A stretch of DNA of 64,000 nt from Moringa oleifera (taxonomy: Eukaryota; Streptophyta; Magnoliopsida; Brassicales; Moringaceae), in NCBI GenBank assembly GCA_021397835.1, contig JAJFZO010000034.1:2854501-2918500 (forward strand), written 5' to 3'. Below are positions 9,701 through 21,779 of this stretch, one piece after another. Within the stretch, counting starts at the first letter, position 1. Each line of letters opens with the position of its first letter. The position numbers and the translations under genes are program-made. The notes below the pieces were generated by a model. It searched no databases. It was not told the DNA's origin and was given only the letters and a program-made list of their open reading frames with translations.

Positions 9701-11407
9701 TTTTCATAATTAAATCTGGGATTTTAAAGCAAGAAGAGTCCAAAGCTATTCTAGGTTTCAGCCATGGCTTCATTGTTATTTGTTTACTTCATCCATGTAG
9801 AGATTTGATGGAAGATATTTGTACTGAAACTAATTAAGTTAGCTTATTGAACCAGTAGTATGTGATTGAGGTGAAATATTTACTTTAGACTGTAAGGTTG
9901 AGAGAGTGATAAGAAGAAAAAGGCAAAGAAAAGAGAGAGAAATGAGGAGAGGGAGATAAATAAAGAAAAGAAGAAGAAGAAAAAAGTATGAAAGTCCTTT
10001 TGCAAAAAATGATTTTTGAAAATCTCAAAATACCCTTCATTAAAACCCAAATTATTGTTAATAGATCGAATATTCAGTTAACAACTAAAATATTCTCTTC
10101 ATAAAGGATTCGATTTAGTCTGATATATTAATTTAAAATTTGTTTCGATAATTTTTAAAGATCAAGATTTGATTTGATACTAGAGATATACTTCTAGGTA
10201 TTTAAGAATATTTATCTTAAAAATAATTAAAGGAGCTAATTTTATTATTTCACTTAAGGCCCCAATAAGCATAGATTTTTTCATGTTTGCAAGTTTGATC
10301 CATAAAGCTAAAATGAGCTGTCTTTTATGGGTTATTTATTTTGTTTTAAAAATATTGATTTAATAAATTTTTAACATGCCATTTAATAATTAGCCAAATA
10401 AACTTTAGACATGCAAAGTTAATAGTTTTATAGGTAAATATCTCATAAAACTTAGATATTTATTCAAAGTTGTCAACCAAATTCTCATGTTTAAAAAGTG
10501 AGAAATTGAACATTAATTTATCAATTTGAATTAAATTAAACTTTACCAAAAAATTTAAAAATTAAGATATTCAAATTGAAGACTTTATATACTGATCGAA
10601 CAAATTTTTCATAAATATAAAAAAATAATCAAGTTACAGTCAGGAGAAAAAATTTAAAATTTTTTGAACATTAAAAATATATTTTTTAAAAATTTATATT
10701 ATCAAAACTTTTTAAAAATTATAAATTGAGTCATTTTGAGATATTTAATAATAAAAATATTATTAATTTTTTGTAGTCATTTAAGATAAGATTCAATTTA
10801 AACAAAATTAATATATTGAGATTTGATTTGTTACTTTTTAAACATGAGATATTGACTGATAATATAAGATAAATATTAAAATTTTATAAAACTTTTACTC
10901 TAATTTTATTTATTATTTTTAATAAATAATTAAAAAAATCTTAATAAATATAATAATAATAATAATGAATGAAATGGACAATTAATAAACTAAAATTTCA
11001 AACTCCTGAAATATCGAGTATATAACAAACCAACATATTTCTAAAATGTCATACTGAAATCAATAAAAAGTAATACATGATTTTTATTGTAAGATAGATT
11101 CTAAAATGCAAAATAAACGATACCAATACATAAATATCAGTTTTGATATTTAAAGATAAATATCGATAAAAAATAATGATAGGTCATGTTATTAATTCCT
11201 TCTATTAATAAAGTGTTTGTACTAGTCAAATTTAATTTTTGAAAATAAACTCATCAACCAAGCCCAAGCAATAATATAACTTATTTACTATTTAATTAGT
11301 CCTAATGAATCAAATCATCAGCAACCTAATTCAAAATTTAAAATTTATGATCCAACTTTTTTTAGAATAAATAAATTTAAATAAATTTTGTTCTTAAATG
11401 GATTACA
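6762..11407. other. long AT-rich region without a recognised gene
   Basis: Very AT-rich, with no open frame resembling a known protein. A 63-codon minus-strand frame at 8876-9067 lies in a TC-rich patch and has no recognised motif. A purine-rich tract (GAGA/AAGAAG) lies at about 9900-9990. No MADS C-terminal exons and no CACTA right end were seen. This region is single-copy within the window. Confidence 0.5.
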
Positions 11408-12319
11408 TTAAAATGTATTTGTCTGTCTCATAAACAAGCCAACTCCCAAGCTGCAAGTCTTTTGATGACTTTTAATGCTAAGTAAATAAAGTTATTTAAA
11501 AATGATTTTTTCCCATAGCAAAGATTGATATGATTACAAAATATCATTTAATTTTTTTAAAAAACAATTTTCTTAAAAAAAAAAATGAATTGGGTCAATA
11601 TTGAGACTATCCAAATAAGTGAAGGAAGTGGACCAAATGCAGCGAACTAGCCCCTCTTTATACATATAAAATATGTTAAACACATTTTCTTTTATTTACT
11701 TGTTGAAATTACCTTTAGGAAATATGAAGACAAGTTCATTAAGGATAATTTTGATATTTGGTTGAGATTTGATTATATACATAAAAAAAATATAAGAAAA
11801 CTAGAGATGAATTTCATATTATAGCAAGAATTGATGATGAAAAAATATTTAATAATATTATTATTATTTTATTATCCATCATCATGCAAAAATCTTGCTG
11901 CACATTGGAAAAGCTTAGAGATATAGGTCACTTTATTGTAGGCATTGATCCGTTTCAATGCTACAGAGGTGAGATGTGGAGATGTGGACTATATTTTTTT
12001 GATATATATACATGAAAACTATAAATACACTAATTTATGATGTAATGAAAAATAATTTGTTAATATATATAATCTATTTCGATTCATTCAATTTTTAATT
12101 ATTTATTAAAATTATTAGTTAAAATTCTAAACAAATTAATATATCGTAGTAGCTTTTTTCAAATAAATCAACAATATATATATATATATAATATGTAATA
12201 ATGATAATTAATGATATATTTTAATATTGTTATATAAATGACAATGATGATTCATAACATATTCTAATTATAATTAATGACATAAACTTCTTGATGCTAT
12301 TGATATAAGAGGCAGCACC

Positions 12320-12712
12320 TCATTTTGGATTCCAGGTGTAACAAATATCAAACTTCTGGGTTCTATGATGGAACAAGCAAGGACCTTTTGGATCAATATT
12401 CCAAATGCACATGTGGTTACAAGCCCCATGATCTCTCTCGTCTATGTAAACATCGAACCATTCAAACGCGCCTTTCCATGCAAAACTGCAGTAGAATTGC
12501 GTTGTTCCCAGAAAATTTGATACAAACTCAAAATGCCATTGACCTTTGAAAGGGATCACTTTAGTTCCAAGATCGTCGTCCCTTGACTTGCAATGCAGAC
12601 TAAGGGTCAACCCTGGACCTAACTTGTTGTTGATTTGGACGACCGTTTTAGCTTCACTTGCAAAGACAATGGACAACAGAGCAAACAACAAATATTTTGT
12701 GAAAGAACCCAT
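12320..12712 (-). CDS. S-protein homologue (SPH), 130 aa, secreted
   Basis: SPH-family secreted protein without the N-terminal duplication. Signal peptide residues 1-21 (MGSFTKYLLF...ASEA). The mature domain shows VVQINNKLGPGL, LHCKSRDDDLG, FYCSFAWKG, FEWFDVYI and PKGPC, with Cys at 41, 75, 98, 102, 112 and 124, and ends WNPK. The open frame extends two codons upstream but codon 1 there is GTG; the first ATG is at 12712 and gives the MGSFTK start of the other paralogues. Intronless. Differs from its duplicate at 22717-23109 at eight residues. Confidence 0.93.
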   Translation of the reverse strand: MGSFTKYLLFALLSIVFASEAKTVVQINNKLGPGLTLSLHCKSRDDDLGTKVIPFKGQWHFEFVSNFLGTTQFYCSFAWKGAFEWFDVYIDERDHGACNHMCIWNIDPKGPCLFHHRTQKFDICYTWNPK

Positions 12713-12760
12713 CTTCACTGGTTGGATAACATTTAAGGTTTTTACTCTGGATATCTCTCA

Positions 12761-12767
12761 TTTTATA
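12761..12767 (-). promoter_or_regulatory. TATA box of the 130-aa SPH gene (copy 1)
   Basis: TATAAAATGAGAGATATCC on the minus strand, 49 bp before the ATG, implying a leader of roughly 20 nt. Confidence 0.7.
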
Positions 12768-12866
12768 GAGTCAAGATACCCTATGTGGAGTCTGAGAAGA
12801 TATCCTTACCATTTATGCCTGGATTTTTTTAAGCATTTACTATAAATGGCTCTTCCCATCTTCAAT

Positions 12867-13088
12867 GGTCAAACTTTTCCACATCTTTCCATAAATATTA
12901 CTCTCATGGGTTTGACCTTGGAGTACACAAAAAGTTCTCCCATTTTTAGCAGTCAAACTTTTAATGACGTAATTATATATTCACACTGTGTTCTTTATTA
13001 TGCATGGACTTATCTCCCATCTTCAGTTAGTCAAAGTTTTTTACTCCCATTTTTAGCAGTCAAGTTCCTCCCATCTTCGGTTAGTCAA
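12867..13088 (-). promoter_or_regulatory. W-box cluster upstream of the 130-aa SPH gene (copy 1)
   Basis: Six TTGACY cores in about 220 bp: minus-strand cores at 12867, 12951, 13029, 13058 and 13083 and a plus-strand core at 12912. Several sit in a short repeated module, CTCCCATYTT...AGTCAA. WRKY factors bind this core; inducible expression of the gene is an inference. Confidence 0.55.
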
Positions 13089-13118
13089 AGTTTTTTCTCA
13101 TCTTTCAATTTAACTATA

Positions 13119-13440
13119 TGATTTGGGCCCAAATCTAAAATTCATTTCACACAAACGGTGGACCAAGCTCAAAGGGCATCATCAACCACCAATAAACCAG
13201 CCAACAAATTATGACGCAGCCCAACATAACAAGGCCATCCCAGCTACCGATAAACCTGCTCAGCAGTCCAGAAGTAACCCAGCAATCCAAAAGCAGCCTA
13301 GCTAGCATAACTGAGGCCCTCGTGCCCAGTTTAGCAGAAAAGGTTCCAGCTTCCCAAGAAGAAATGACAGTCTTACCCTCATTTTTTTTTATCGTACTAC
13401 AACTACAAAATTTTTTGAAATCATTTTCAGAATGGTGATT
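13119..13440. other. GC-richer patch, no recognised product
   Basis: Compositionally distinct from the AT-rich surroundings, rich in CAGC, CCAG and AACCAGCC motifs. It keeps an open frame of about 60 codons (13123-13305 plus, Pro/Gln/Asn-rich) that is also open in the duplicate at 23515-23703. No domain recognised. The frame may be open simply because the sequence is GC-rich and recently duplicated. Confidence 0.35.
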
Positions 13441-15853
13441 TTATATAGAAAATTCTTTTGCAATATTTCATCCCAAAATTTTAGAAGGATTCAATGAATT
13501 TTCAAAAAGAATAAATTTCCAAAAAAAATCCAAAGGAACTGATATTTGTAACAATATTTGTTGTGCCATGAATTGTCTATAAAGAGTAGAGTAGATATTC
13601 TTCGGTCACAGATAATATAACTTTAGTTATATAAATCAAGATCAAATGATATAATTTCTTCAAAACTAAACTAGATGAATGAGAGATTGTTAATAAATAG
13701 TTAAAAGATAAAGTAAAAAAAAAATAAAAGCTAAAAAAATTCAATTTCAAAAAGTGAGTTATCTTTTACTTCATCAACAAAAAAAATTATGAACTAAAAT
13801 TGAAATAGATAATATCTTGATAATGGAAAATTACTTGGATGAAAACAATAATATTGAAAAAAAAAACATCTTGTCCTTGAAGACTAACTCATTTGGTTGA
13901 CAATTTGCACGAAACTTATATCAATTTTGGCAAATTTTAAAAAAGGATAAGGAAGATAATAATATAAAAATAAATTTCAGAAAAGACAATAATACAAGAT
14001 AAAGATAAAAGACGTGATTGGCTACTAACAAAAACAATAATAATTAACAACTAAGATGTCTAATAAAAGTAAAAGAAAGATTTTCATGGTAAAAATCTAC
14101 AATAATAATGTACTTTACTTTGATTTTTTATAAATAAGAGAGAGATAAAGTTCTCTATTTATTTAATTTATTCTTTAAAAATTAGTTTGTATATTAATAA
14201 ATATTTTCAATTTTACAAGTTAAAAGATGAATTTTAACGAGCCTTTTATAAGTTAATAAACAATCAATATAACTCTTTTTAAATATTTAAGATTATTTCT
14301 TTGTTTATATTTATTTATTTGATTATGTTTTGCTTAGATAATATTTATTTTGACCAAAAGTTTTATAGCGTCAAAAACCCAAATGATATAAGAGATTAAT
14401 TATTATTAGTTTGAAAATCTGAATTTTAAGATTAGTCTTGTTACTAAATTAAAATTTAAAATAATATTGATAAAATATTATTAAATTAATAACAATTAAG
14501 CTTCACATTTATAAATTTAATAAAGAATATTTGCATATAAACAATTTTAAAAAATAAAAATATTCATCAACTTTAAATTCAAAATCTTTCTATATAAATT
14601 TGTTTATTAAATTAAAGTCTAAAATTAAGTTATTTATCTATACATATTTTTAGATATAATAATAAATTTGAAATGATATCAAGATTAAAATTTATAGATA
14701 AATGTCATTACATTTAAAATCTAAAATTATTTAGATAAAAAAATTAATATTAATACATATTTTTAGAATTTAAATTTATAAAAAATTAAAAATATAATAT
14801 ATTAATTTAAAATCCACATTATCATTATGTAGATGATGATGTGAATATATTAAAAAAAATTTAAACACTTCCGTTTATATATATATATATATGTATTAGA
14901 TATAACAATTATTGTTTTATATAATAAATAATTATAGACTTTGCAGGAGTTCAAAAGGAATATAGTTTAAAAACTAAAGGCAACAAAACAAGAACTGCTT
15001 TATATCTTATAGCTTATAAGTGAAGGATGCACTAGAAAAGACATAAGAATTTTACAGAAAAAATATAGAAAGAAACAATTCTTAAAATATATATAGGTAA
15101 ATCCTGCACATGTATGTCTATTAGGTGTTACATCTAACAGCACTAATAATAATACCAAGTGAGAAATTAGCCGTCATACTTTTAACATCACTAATATATA
15201 TACATATATATCAAAAAAACATTATTATAATGCCTTCAAAGTAAAGTCTATTTTTTTTATATAGATATATGTTCACCCAATATTTGATTTGATTTGTCTT
15301 CGAATTAATCGAGAAATTACATCAACAAACTTTAAGGTGTTTTCTACAATCATATGTTTTTGTCGCTCTCAACGAATTGACGGCTCAAGATTTAAAACAA
15401 ACAAATAAGGTAACGCACTTAACAATCTTAGATTTTTTGGATTTGATTTAAGCAATTTTTATCCTTTTTGTTTTATTAGTATGTTTACGTGGATTTCAAA
15501 AACTGAGTCACCCATTTGATGAATATAATATGCATTGGGTTCAAATAATAAATTTTGAGAATTGAAATTCCCTAAGTTCAAAAACTTATTACCACTGGTT
15601 TTGAGGAAATAAAAATTTGTTTCTTAATTTTATAAATTCAATGTTGAAACCTTCTTTATGCATATTATTTTATAGATTCGTATATTTCAAATTACTTTGT
15701 AATATCATTTATGGAACTTCTTTAGGTTGATTGAGAGTTGTAGAAATTTATTGATTATACATTTTTGGATGATTAGATGATTTAAATGGTTAGGTTTTTA
15801 TTTATTTATTTATGAGATTAGGTAGTGATGCATTGTTATTTTAATATTTATTT
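13441..15853. other. AT-rich spacer, no gene
   Basis: Nothing protein-like. A short TA repeat lies near 14877-14892. Matched by about 23820-26200 in block copy 2. It lies between the SPH promoter and the MULE remnant and could contain the MULE's left terminal region, which I could not delimit. Confidence 0.5.
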
Positions 15854-16943
15854 ATGTTTTTTTGTGCGATGATGGATTGTGTAAATTTTAAGGTCTTTTA
15901 CGATGAATTAATAAAAAAAAAACGTAAAGAGTATGTCAAAGGCAAAGAAAGCCCCGTTGAGCCAATGAATTTAGATTATGTATGTTATTTCAACATAATA
16001 TGCTTGTACAAAGATTATGGATACATAGATGGTGATAATATTTATTATTTGTCGATAACTAGTAATACTATGAGTGAGGGTATTGCATTACTATATTCTG
16101 ATAAAGATGCATTGCACATGTTAGATTAATAAAAGAAGGTGGACAAACAACTGGTACATCTTTATGTTGTGTCACATCTTTATGTTAGGTCAAACATTGT
16201 TCATGTGGACAATACTGATGATATAAGTTTAATAGGCTCTAACAATATAAATAGGCGTTTGGATAATAAGATGCACAGGAATAACGAGGTGCATGTGGAT
16301 AATGATGATAATATGGATGATGTGTATGATGGTGATACATTTGAAAAGACCAATGTGATATAGCAATTTGAGGATGAGTCATTAGATGATGATCTTATGG
16401 AGGTTGACATAGATCATGTGGTAAGGGATAGTGTTGAATATAACACTGAGTGTAGAGCTTCTCTTAATGATAAGGAGGCTGAGCTTCTCAGTGATGAAAA
16501 AGCTGCTAGCGATGATAATGATATTCATAGGACTGAGGATGAAGGAAAAGTTGAAGGGGCCTAAATTTGATCATTTTCACCATAATATGGATATGGATCA
16601 CCTTACCTTTAAGGTAGGAATGTTATTTCCTACTAAATGGGTTTTAAATGAGGCAGTTAAAAAGTTTAATAAGAGTGTTAAAAGGAGTATAAAATTCTGC
16701 ACAACACAACAACCACAGTCATTGTTTATTATAGGAAAAAATATGGATGGGAACTGCATGTTACAAAATTGGATGAAAAAGATACATTTCAAGAAAAGAT
16801 ATTTTGTAGATCATAGTTGTGCTAGAGCTTACAAAAACAAACAAATCACTTTTGGCTGGTTGAGTAAGTAGGTTATAAAGAGGGTTAAAGATAAGAGTCA
16901 GTATAAAGGGAAACTTATAATTTGGGAAGTGATAAGAGAGTAG
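15854..16943 (+). pseudogene. MULE (MuDR-like) transposase remnant, N-terminal part only
   Basis: The first frame (15854-16126) has the PB1-like N-terminal domain of plant MULE transposases (YKDYGYIDGDNIYYL, then EGIALLYSDKDALHML). An acidic Asp-rich linker follows (about 16140-16500, broken by stops), then the MuDR DNA-binding region (about 16590-16900: LTFKVGMLFPTKWVLNEAVKKF, zinc-ligand area decayed, later HSCARAYKNKQITFGWL). Frame breaks are numerous. The sequence stops at GAGAGTAG (16943), where the catalytic domain present in the other copy has been deleted. Confidence 0.75.
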
Positions 16944-17419
16944 CACATACTAAAAAAGGAAAAAACCATTAGCTAATCATTAATCAAGGAAAACATCAAC
17001 AAAAAAAATGAATACCAAAAATTCTAAAATACAAAAAAATATCAAAATAGAATAACTTATCTAATGAAAATTGACGAAGCAATCCCTCATTTAAGAATCT
17101 AATACATGCATACATGTATGTATATATAGCAAAAACATTTTGAATGATTTTAAGGTAGAGTTCACATTAAACGTTTATAAGGGATTGATGTGAATTTTTA
17201 GTGGGACCGATGTGAAATTTTAGCTTTACATATAAATATAAATAATCTATTTTTCATTTTAATTTAATGATAATTTTTTTAAAAAATTAAATTTTAATCT
17301 TTATCTTAATTTTATAACATTGATAAAATTACTATTATTTGAGTTTAAAATCATATCAATTGAAACTAAATTATAAATATTAATATATCAACTTTATTTC
17401 AATATAAATTTGTAAGTTT

Positions 17420-17463
<44 letters not shown>

Positions 17464-17473
17464 ATTTCGTTAC
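16944..17473. repeat. SPH-associated spacer copy ending in (TA)n
   Basis: Begins CACATACTAAAAAAGG and carries ACATGTATGTAT and GTGGGACCGATGTG; it ends in a TA microsatellite at about 17423-17461. Related copies follow every SPH promoter farther right (about 21115, 28141, 32310, 37770, 42140, 46505, 50875, 55230, 62700), so this is a recurring block of the cluster. Confidence 0.65.
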
Positions 17474-18380
17474 TAAGGATTGAATTATCACTAGATGCAT
17501 TGTCCAAAAAAACAAAAAGAAGAATATATAAGTGAGGACACTCCACCACTTTGATATATGCATTTTTGTTAGCCTCAGAGAGCCATTGAAAGATAGATTG
17601 ATTTTGATGATAACAAACATATTATGAGAACGAATATATTTATCAAGTGTATAATGTTTCTTTTACTAAAGATGAACAAGAAGTTAAGGTTTACATGTGC
17701 TTGGTAAGGATCAAGAAAGGAAGGTCCATGTTGGGATTAGTCTTTGTATTTTCTATGTCATGCCTTACGATTGTTCAATCAAGATGTATGATCACACACA
17801 AATGCATTCGTTTTAAGTGTTCTTGCATTCAAAGATCATGTTTTAAATTTTGTTTTCAAAACAACTTAAAAACACTATCTATTGAGCAAAAGGCCAAATT
17901 AAGCATTCATTTGTTGTATCCATCTTTGAGTAAGTCATTTGCTTGTAAGAAATTACATTCATTTATTGTGAGAGGTTATTGCAAGGTGACATGATTCACT
18001 TTATTAGACAAAATTTTGGTGAAAAACACCAATTGTTTCAATCTTTGTAAGAGAGATTGGGTTTGTCAGGTAAAAGATCACCTTATTGCAAAAATCTTAG
18101 TTGAGATATAATCCAGTGAAATTTCAAACAAACCAACTAGTGAAATCCTCAAGTGATTTCTTAGAGGCTTAGACAAAGGCAAGGTTGCTAAACCACATAA
18201 AAAGGAAGTGTTTGAATCTCCTTATCCATACTATCTTAAATTTTGCATTTATTTGTCACTTTATGATTATGCTTGATAGTTTTCAAGAGAATATAAATTA
18301 TTTAATTTTTCTAATTAAGTAAAAAATTTATAAAATCTCAATTCACCTGTCCCCTTGCATTGCCAACTTAGGTTGAAAAT
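17474..18380 (+). mobile_element. Copia LTR (single LTR of a broken element), copy a
   Basis: About 0.9 kb, beginning AAGGATTGAATTATCACTAG and ending just before a primer-binding site. The left edge is inferred from comparison with the 58.37-kb copy, where TGAAGG starts the homology. It contains a small non-conserved frame (17647-17994). No partner 3' LTR occurs in this block. Confidence 0.7.
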
Positions 18381-18381
18381 T

Positions 18382-18393
18382 CGGTATCAGAGC
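18382..18393 (+). other. primer-binding site, initiator Met tRNA type
   Basis: CGGTATCAGAGC, one mismatch from TGGTATCAGAGC, the site complementary to the 3' end of plant initiator methionine tRNA used by many Copia elements. It lies directly after the LTR. Confidence 0.75.
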
Positions 18394-18443
18394 AAGGTGC
18401 TTTTTTAAGAAGAATAACCTAATCATTTTGTAGCTAAAGATAA

Positions 18444-19190
18444 ATGGCAACCATTGGAACTAGTCTTGTTGAAGGATTCTCAACATCTAAGCCTTCACTC
18501 TTTAATGAAAATGACTCCAACTATTTGAAGGCTAGAATGAGAATCTACCTTCAATCCATAGATTATGATCCACGGTTGATGGTCGAGAAAGGACCCATAA
18601 TCCCAACTAGAATTGTAAAAGGTAGAGAAACCCTTAAAAAAAAAAATAAATGGTATGAAAATGATGAAAAGAAAATCTCGTTCAATGTTAAGACAATAAA
18701 CATTTTGTGTTATGCTTTAGATAAAAAGAGTTTAAGAGGATGTCTACTTGTGCAACTATGCATAACATAGGGCACACATTAGAGGTTACTCATGAAGGTA
18801 CTAACCAAGTGGAAAAATCTAAGATTAGTATGAAACCCAAAAATTCAATTAGTGATATATTCACTAGATTTTTTGATATTATAAATACTTTAAAGTGTTT
18901 TGGTGAATCATATTCTAACGTGAAAATTATGAGAAAAGTTCTTTAGTGCTTACCTCTTTCATGGTAGTCAAATGTTACGGCAATTAAAGAAACCATGGAC
19001 CTCACTAAGCTACCATTATTTGATAAGATGAAACATGATCTCTTGAGTGTGAGGAAATTATATGATAAAGGATATAAAGTTAATTGTTTGTAAGCCTACT
19101 AAATTTGTGACAGAATAAGTGATGAAGTTCTATGCATACCTGATAGGTGTGCTAATGTATACACTATATGTATAAAAAGACCTCGGCTTT
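18444..19190 (+). pseudogene. Copia gag remnant fused to a pol (pre-integrase) fragment, copy a
   Basis: Starts MATIGTSLVEGFS and shows Copia Gag features: LFNENDSNYLKARMRIYLQS, then in a shifted frame the UBN2 region (STCATMHNIGHTLEVTHEGT, KPKNSISDIFTRFFDIINTL). After LTKLPL the sequence jumps to a GAG_pre-integrase piece (MKHDLLSVRKLYDKGYKV, then NVYTI). The CCHC zinc knuckle and protease between them are missing. Frameshifts and stops break the frame. The same gag-to-pol junction occurs in every other copy in the window that reaches it. Confidence 0.75.
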
Positions 19191-19836
19191 GCCTTTATTA
19201 TTTTATTTAAAATATAATTTTAAAATATTAAATAAGTTAGTTCAACAAATTTGTCATTCATAAAGTTCATTAGATTAACTTATAAGACTAGTGGCATAAA
19301 GTAGATAGGGAAAAACCCAAAAGTTATTTTTTTTTTAAGGTTACTTTATTTTTTTACTAGTTAGAGTTAGCAGGACCCATTGATGAAAATAATTTAAAAT
19401 TTTTCATTGAAGTCAAACTTGGAACTTACAATTTCACCACTTGTTAAGGCAACCACATCCACCATGTTCGTGACTTTGAAATTTTGAATTAAATATTTTG
19501 GATCAATTTTTTATCCATCAAAGTAGATTCAAGTTGAATCATGTTATCCAAAGTTACCAAAAGAGCCAACATAAAATCAAAGAATGAAGAGTAAAAGATG
19601 TTTGCTTGAATTTAGAGCCAAACGAACTTGTAATATTCATTCAAAACAAAGTGTACATAACATTATTACTATTTAACTATTTCATCGCACTATATCTTTG
19701 TGTGTGCAAATGACCTTTTGTCAAAAAAAAGACAAATATAATACTCGATCTTATTATGACTCAAAGCATGTTTTGTTGGCTAAGCAAGCTGCTAACATTT
19801 TCCATTTAATACAAGGAAATGATAGGAGACAACAAC
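19191..19836. other. 3' flank between Copia remnant and SPH pseudogene
   Basis: Contains CTTGTAATATTCATTCAAAA, also seen about 210 bp before the 3' end of SPH gene 1 (around 775), so at least this part is ancestral SPH 3' flank. A plus-strand frame (19698-19934) runs into the pseudogene antisense; it is not kept in gene 1 and is not called. Confidence 0.5.
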
Positions 19837-20239
19837 TCATTTTGGATTCCACTTGCAACAAATATCAAACCGATTTGTTTTATGATTCAGCATGCAGGGG
19901 CTATCTGGGGTTAACACTCCATACGCAATCGTAGTTACACTTTTCATAATCCTAAACATCAAACCATTCAAATTCGCCACTCCATGAAAAGCCACAAAAG
20001 ACTGTTGTTATTCTAAATAGATTTATATGGAAGGCAAAATCCCAGTTACCTTAATAGTGGACTAGTTGTCCTTCGAGATCATCATCCTTGGACTTGCAAT
20101 GTAAAGTAAGATCCAAGCCTGGGCCTAAGTTGTTATTGACTTGAACATGCTTTCTGGGTTCATGTAAAGATGCTTCACTTGAAGTCACCAGGAAAATGCG
20201 TAATGCAGCAAACAGGAAATGTTTAGTGAAAGAACTCAT
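19837..20239 (-). pseudogene. SPH pseudogene (137-aa type), copy a
   Basis: Aligns along its whole length with the 137-aa genes. ATG, signal peptide (KHFLFAALRIFLVTSSEA) and the first Cys motif (LHCKSKDDDLE) are kept. Lesions: codon 63 CAA to TAA; a 12-nt deletion replacing residues 96-100, which here also makes a TAG; and a one-base insertion near AACCCCAGATAG that shifts the last part. The TATA box at 20282-20288 is intact. The first two lesions are shared with the copy at 31011, so the gene died before the block was duplicated. Confidence 0.88.
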
Positions 20240-21779
20240 GTCTACTAATATGAAAACATTAGGGTTTTGATGTACCTATCATTTTATAGAGCAAGTTAAT
20301 CTATTTGAAGGAGAAATCAAAAGTTTCCTTATTTTTCCATGCAAGTATATATTTTCTTTGTTTGTTATCATGCATGGAATTTGACTCTAAGCCGTGCAGA
20401 GAGGCTCTTCCTAAGTTTAGTTGTTAAAATTTTCTTGTCTTTCCATTCAAGTATATATTTATTAGATTTAAATTATCATGGATGGATCTGAGGACCTCGG
20501 AGATGCCACTCATCGTTTAATTGTCAATCTTTGGCTTATCTTTTCCTAAAATATGTATTTACTTTTTATGAATTATCATGCATGATCTAAACTTGGAGCA
20601 CCACAAAACGCCTTCCATTTTCAGCTGTTAGAATTAAGCTAAACTTTCCATATAATTATACATTTACCATGCATTAGTGGTGAACATGCATGTATCTAGA
20701 TCTTTCTCGTCTTTTTTAATAACTATATATTTACAATATAGTAGGAAAAAAGATGTGGATTAAGACAATATGAGATAGTATACAATCCTAAAAAATATAA
20801 TATCTTTTCATATTTTTATTCAAAAAATTATATCTTCAACTACTGCATCAAGTAGGTCTCATTTTGCATGTTTCTCTCTCATAAACATGTATCTAAATGA
20901 GAAGATTTATTAAATCTATCTTAATCAAGCATTAAATAATGCTTCACTCTGGTCATATTAAAAGATTAACTATTATGGCTAACAATCCTTTTTTTTTTTT
21001 ACTGTAAAATAAAAAATAACAACTAAAACTCCACTAAAACTATTCTTCAAGCCAATAAAAAAAAAACAGAAGAAAATAGATTAATTTACGCCAAAAGACA
21101 AATAATAACTATAAAGATACCATAAACTCAAATGTAGTACATACTAAAAAAGAAAAAAAAATCTTTAGTTGACTGTTAATCAAAGAAAATCACCAACAAA
21201 AGAAAATAGACACCAAAAAAATTTCAAAATTATATTAAAATAGAATAATTGATCTGATGTAAATTAAAGAAGCGATCCTTCATGTAAGAATCCAATACCT
21301 ACATACATGTATGTATGTATATCGGTAATATTTCGTATAGCTTTAAGGTGCCCACATCAACATCTACATGGGACTAATTTAAAATTTAAGTTTTACATAC
21401 ACATATAAATAAATTGTTTTGATTACAATTTAATAAAAATTAATTTTAAAAAATTAAATTTTAATCTTTATCTTAAATTTTTTAAAATCGATATGATTGC
21501 TACTATTTGAGTTTGAAATCACATCAATTAAAACTAAATCAAATACCCATATGTTGAATTTATTTTGTTATAATTTTTTTAAAAATCTATAAGTTTATCT
21601 AATATACACACACATATATAGGCATTTCATAGAATCTTTAAGGCATCCACATAATTATCAGTAGGTGTTATTGTGGATATCATATATATATATATATATA
21701 TATGAAATTCTTAAAATTTTAGAGTAGATTAAAATTGATTATTTTTATAAAAATCTTAGTTTTTAAATTTAATGATATA
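20240..21779. other. former SPH promoter and spacer, copy a
   Basis: Contains a TATA box (20282) and several RY-type CATGCATG motifs (about 20371, 20577, 20689). The recurring spacer with ACATACATGTATGTATGTATATCGGTAATA follows, then a TA tract near 21680-21702. No gene seen. Confidence 0.55.

Larger units (their letters stand above)
11408..21779. repeat. 10.4-kb block, copy 1 of tandem segmental duplication
   Basis: Starts at TTAAAATGTATTTGTCTG, matched by TTAAAATGTATTTTTCCG at 21780. Order left to right: 130-aa SPH gene, GC-richer patch, AT-rich spacer, MULE remnant, spacer, Copia LTR plus gag/pol remnant, SPH pseudogene, its promoter and spacer. Compared with copy 2 it lacks about 0.86 kb of the MULE. 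Confidence 0.88.

Noticed and set aside
10765..10785. TTTTTTGTAGTC as a possible right end of the CACTA element
   Set aside because: The final base is wrong for TAGTG, there are no subterminal hairpins beside it and no matching target duplication.
12713..12718. two extra N-terminal residues on the 130-aa SPH genes
   Set aside because: The upstream codon is GTG in both copies, which is not a normal plant start.
17647..17994. 115-codon open frame inside the LTR, also at 28824
   Set aside because: It lies within the LTR and is broken in LTR copies c and d.
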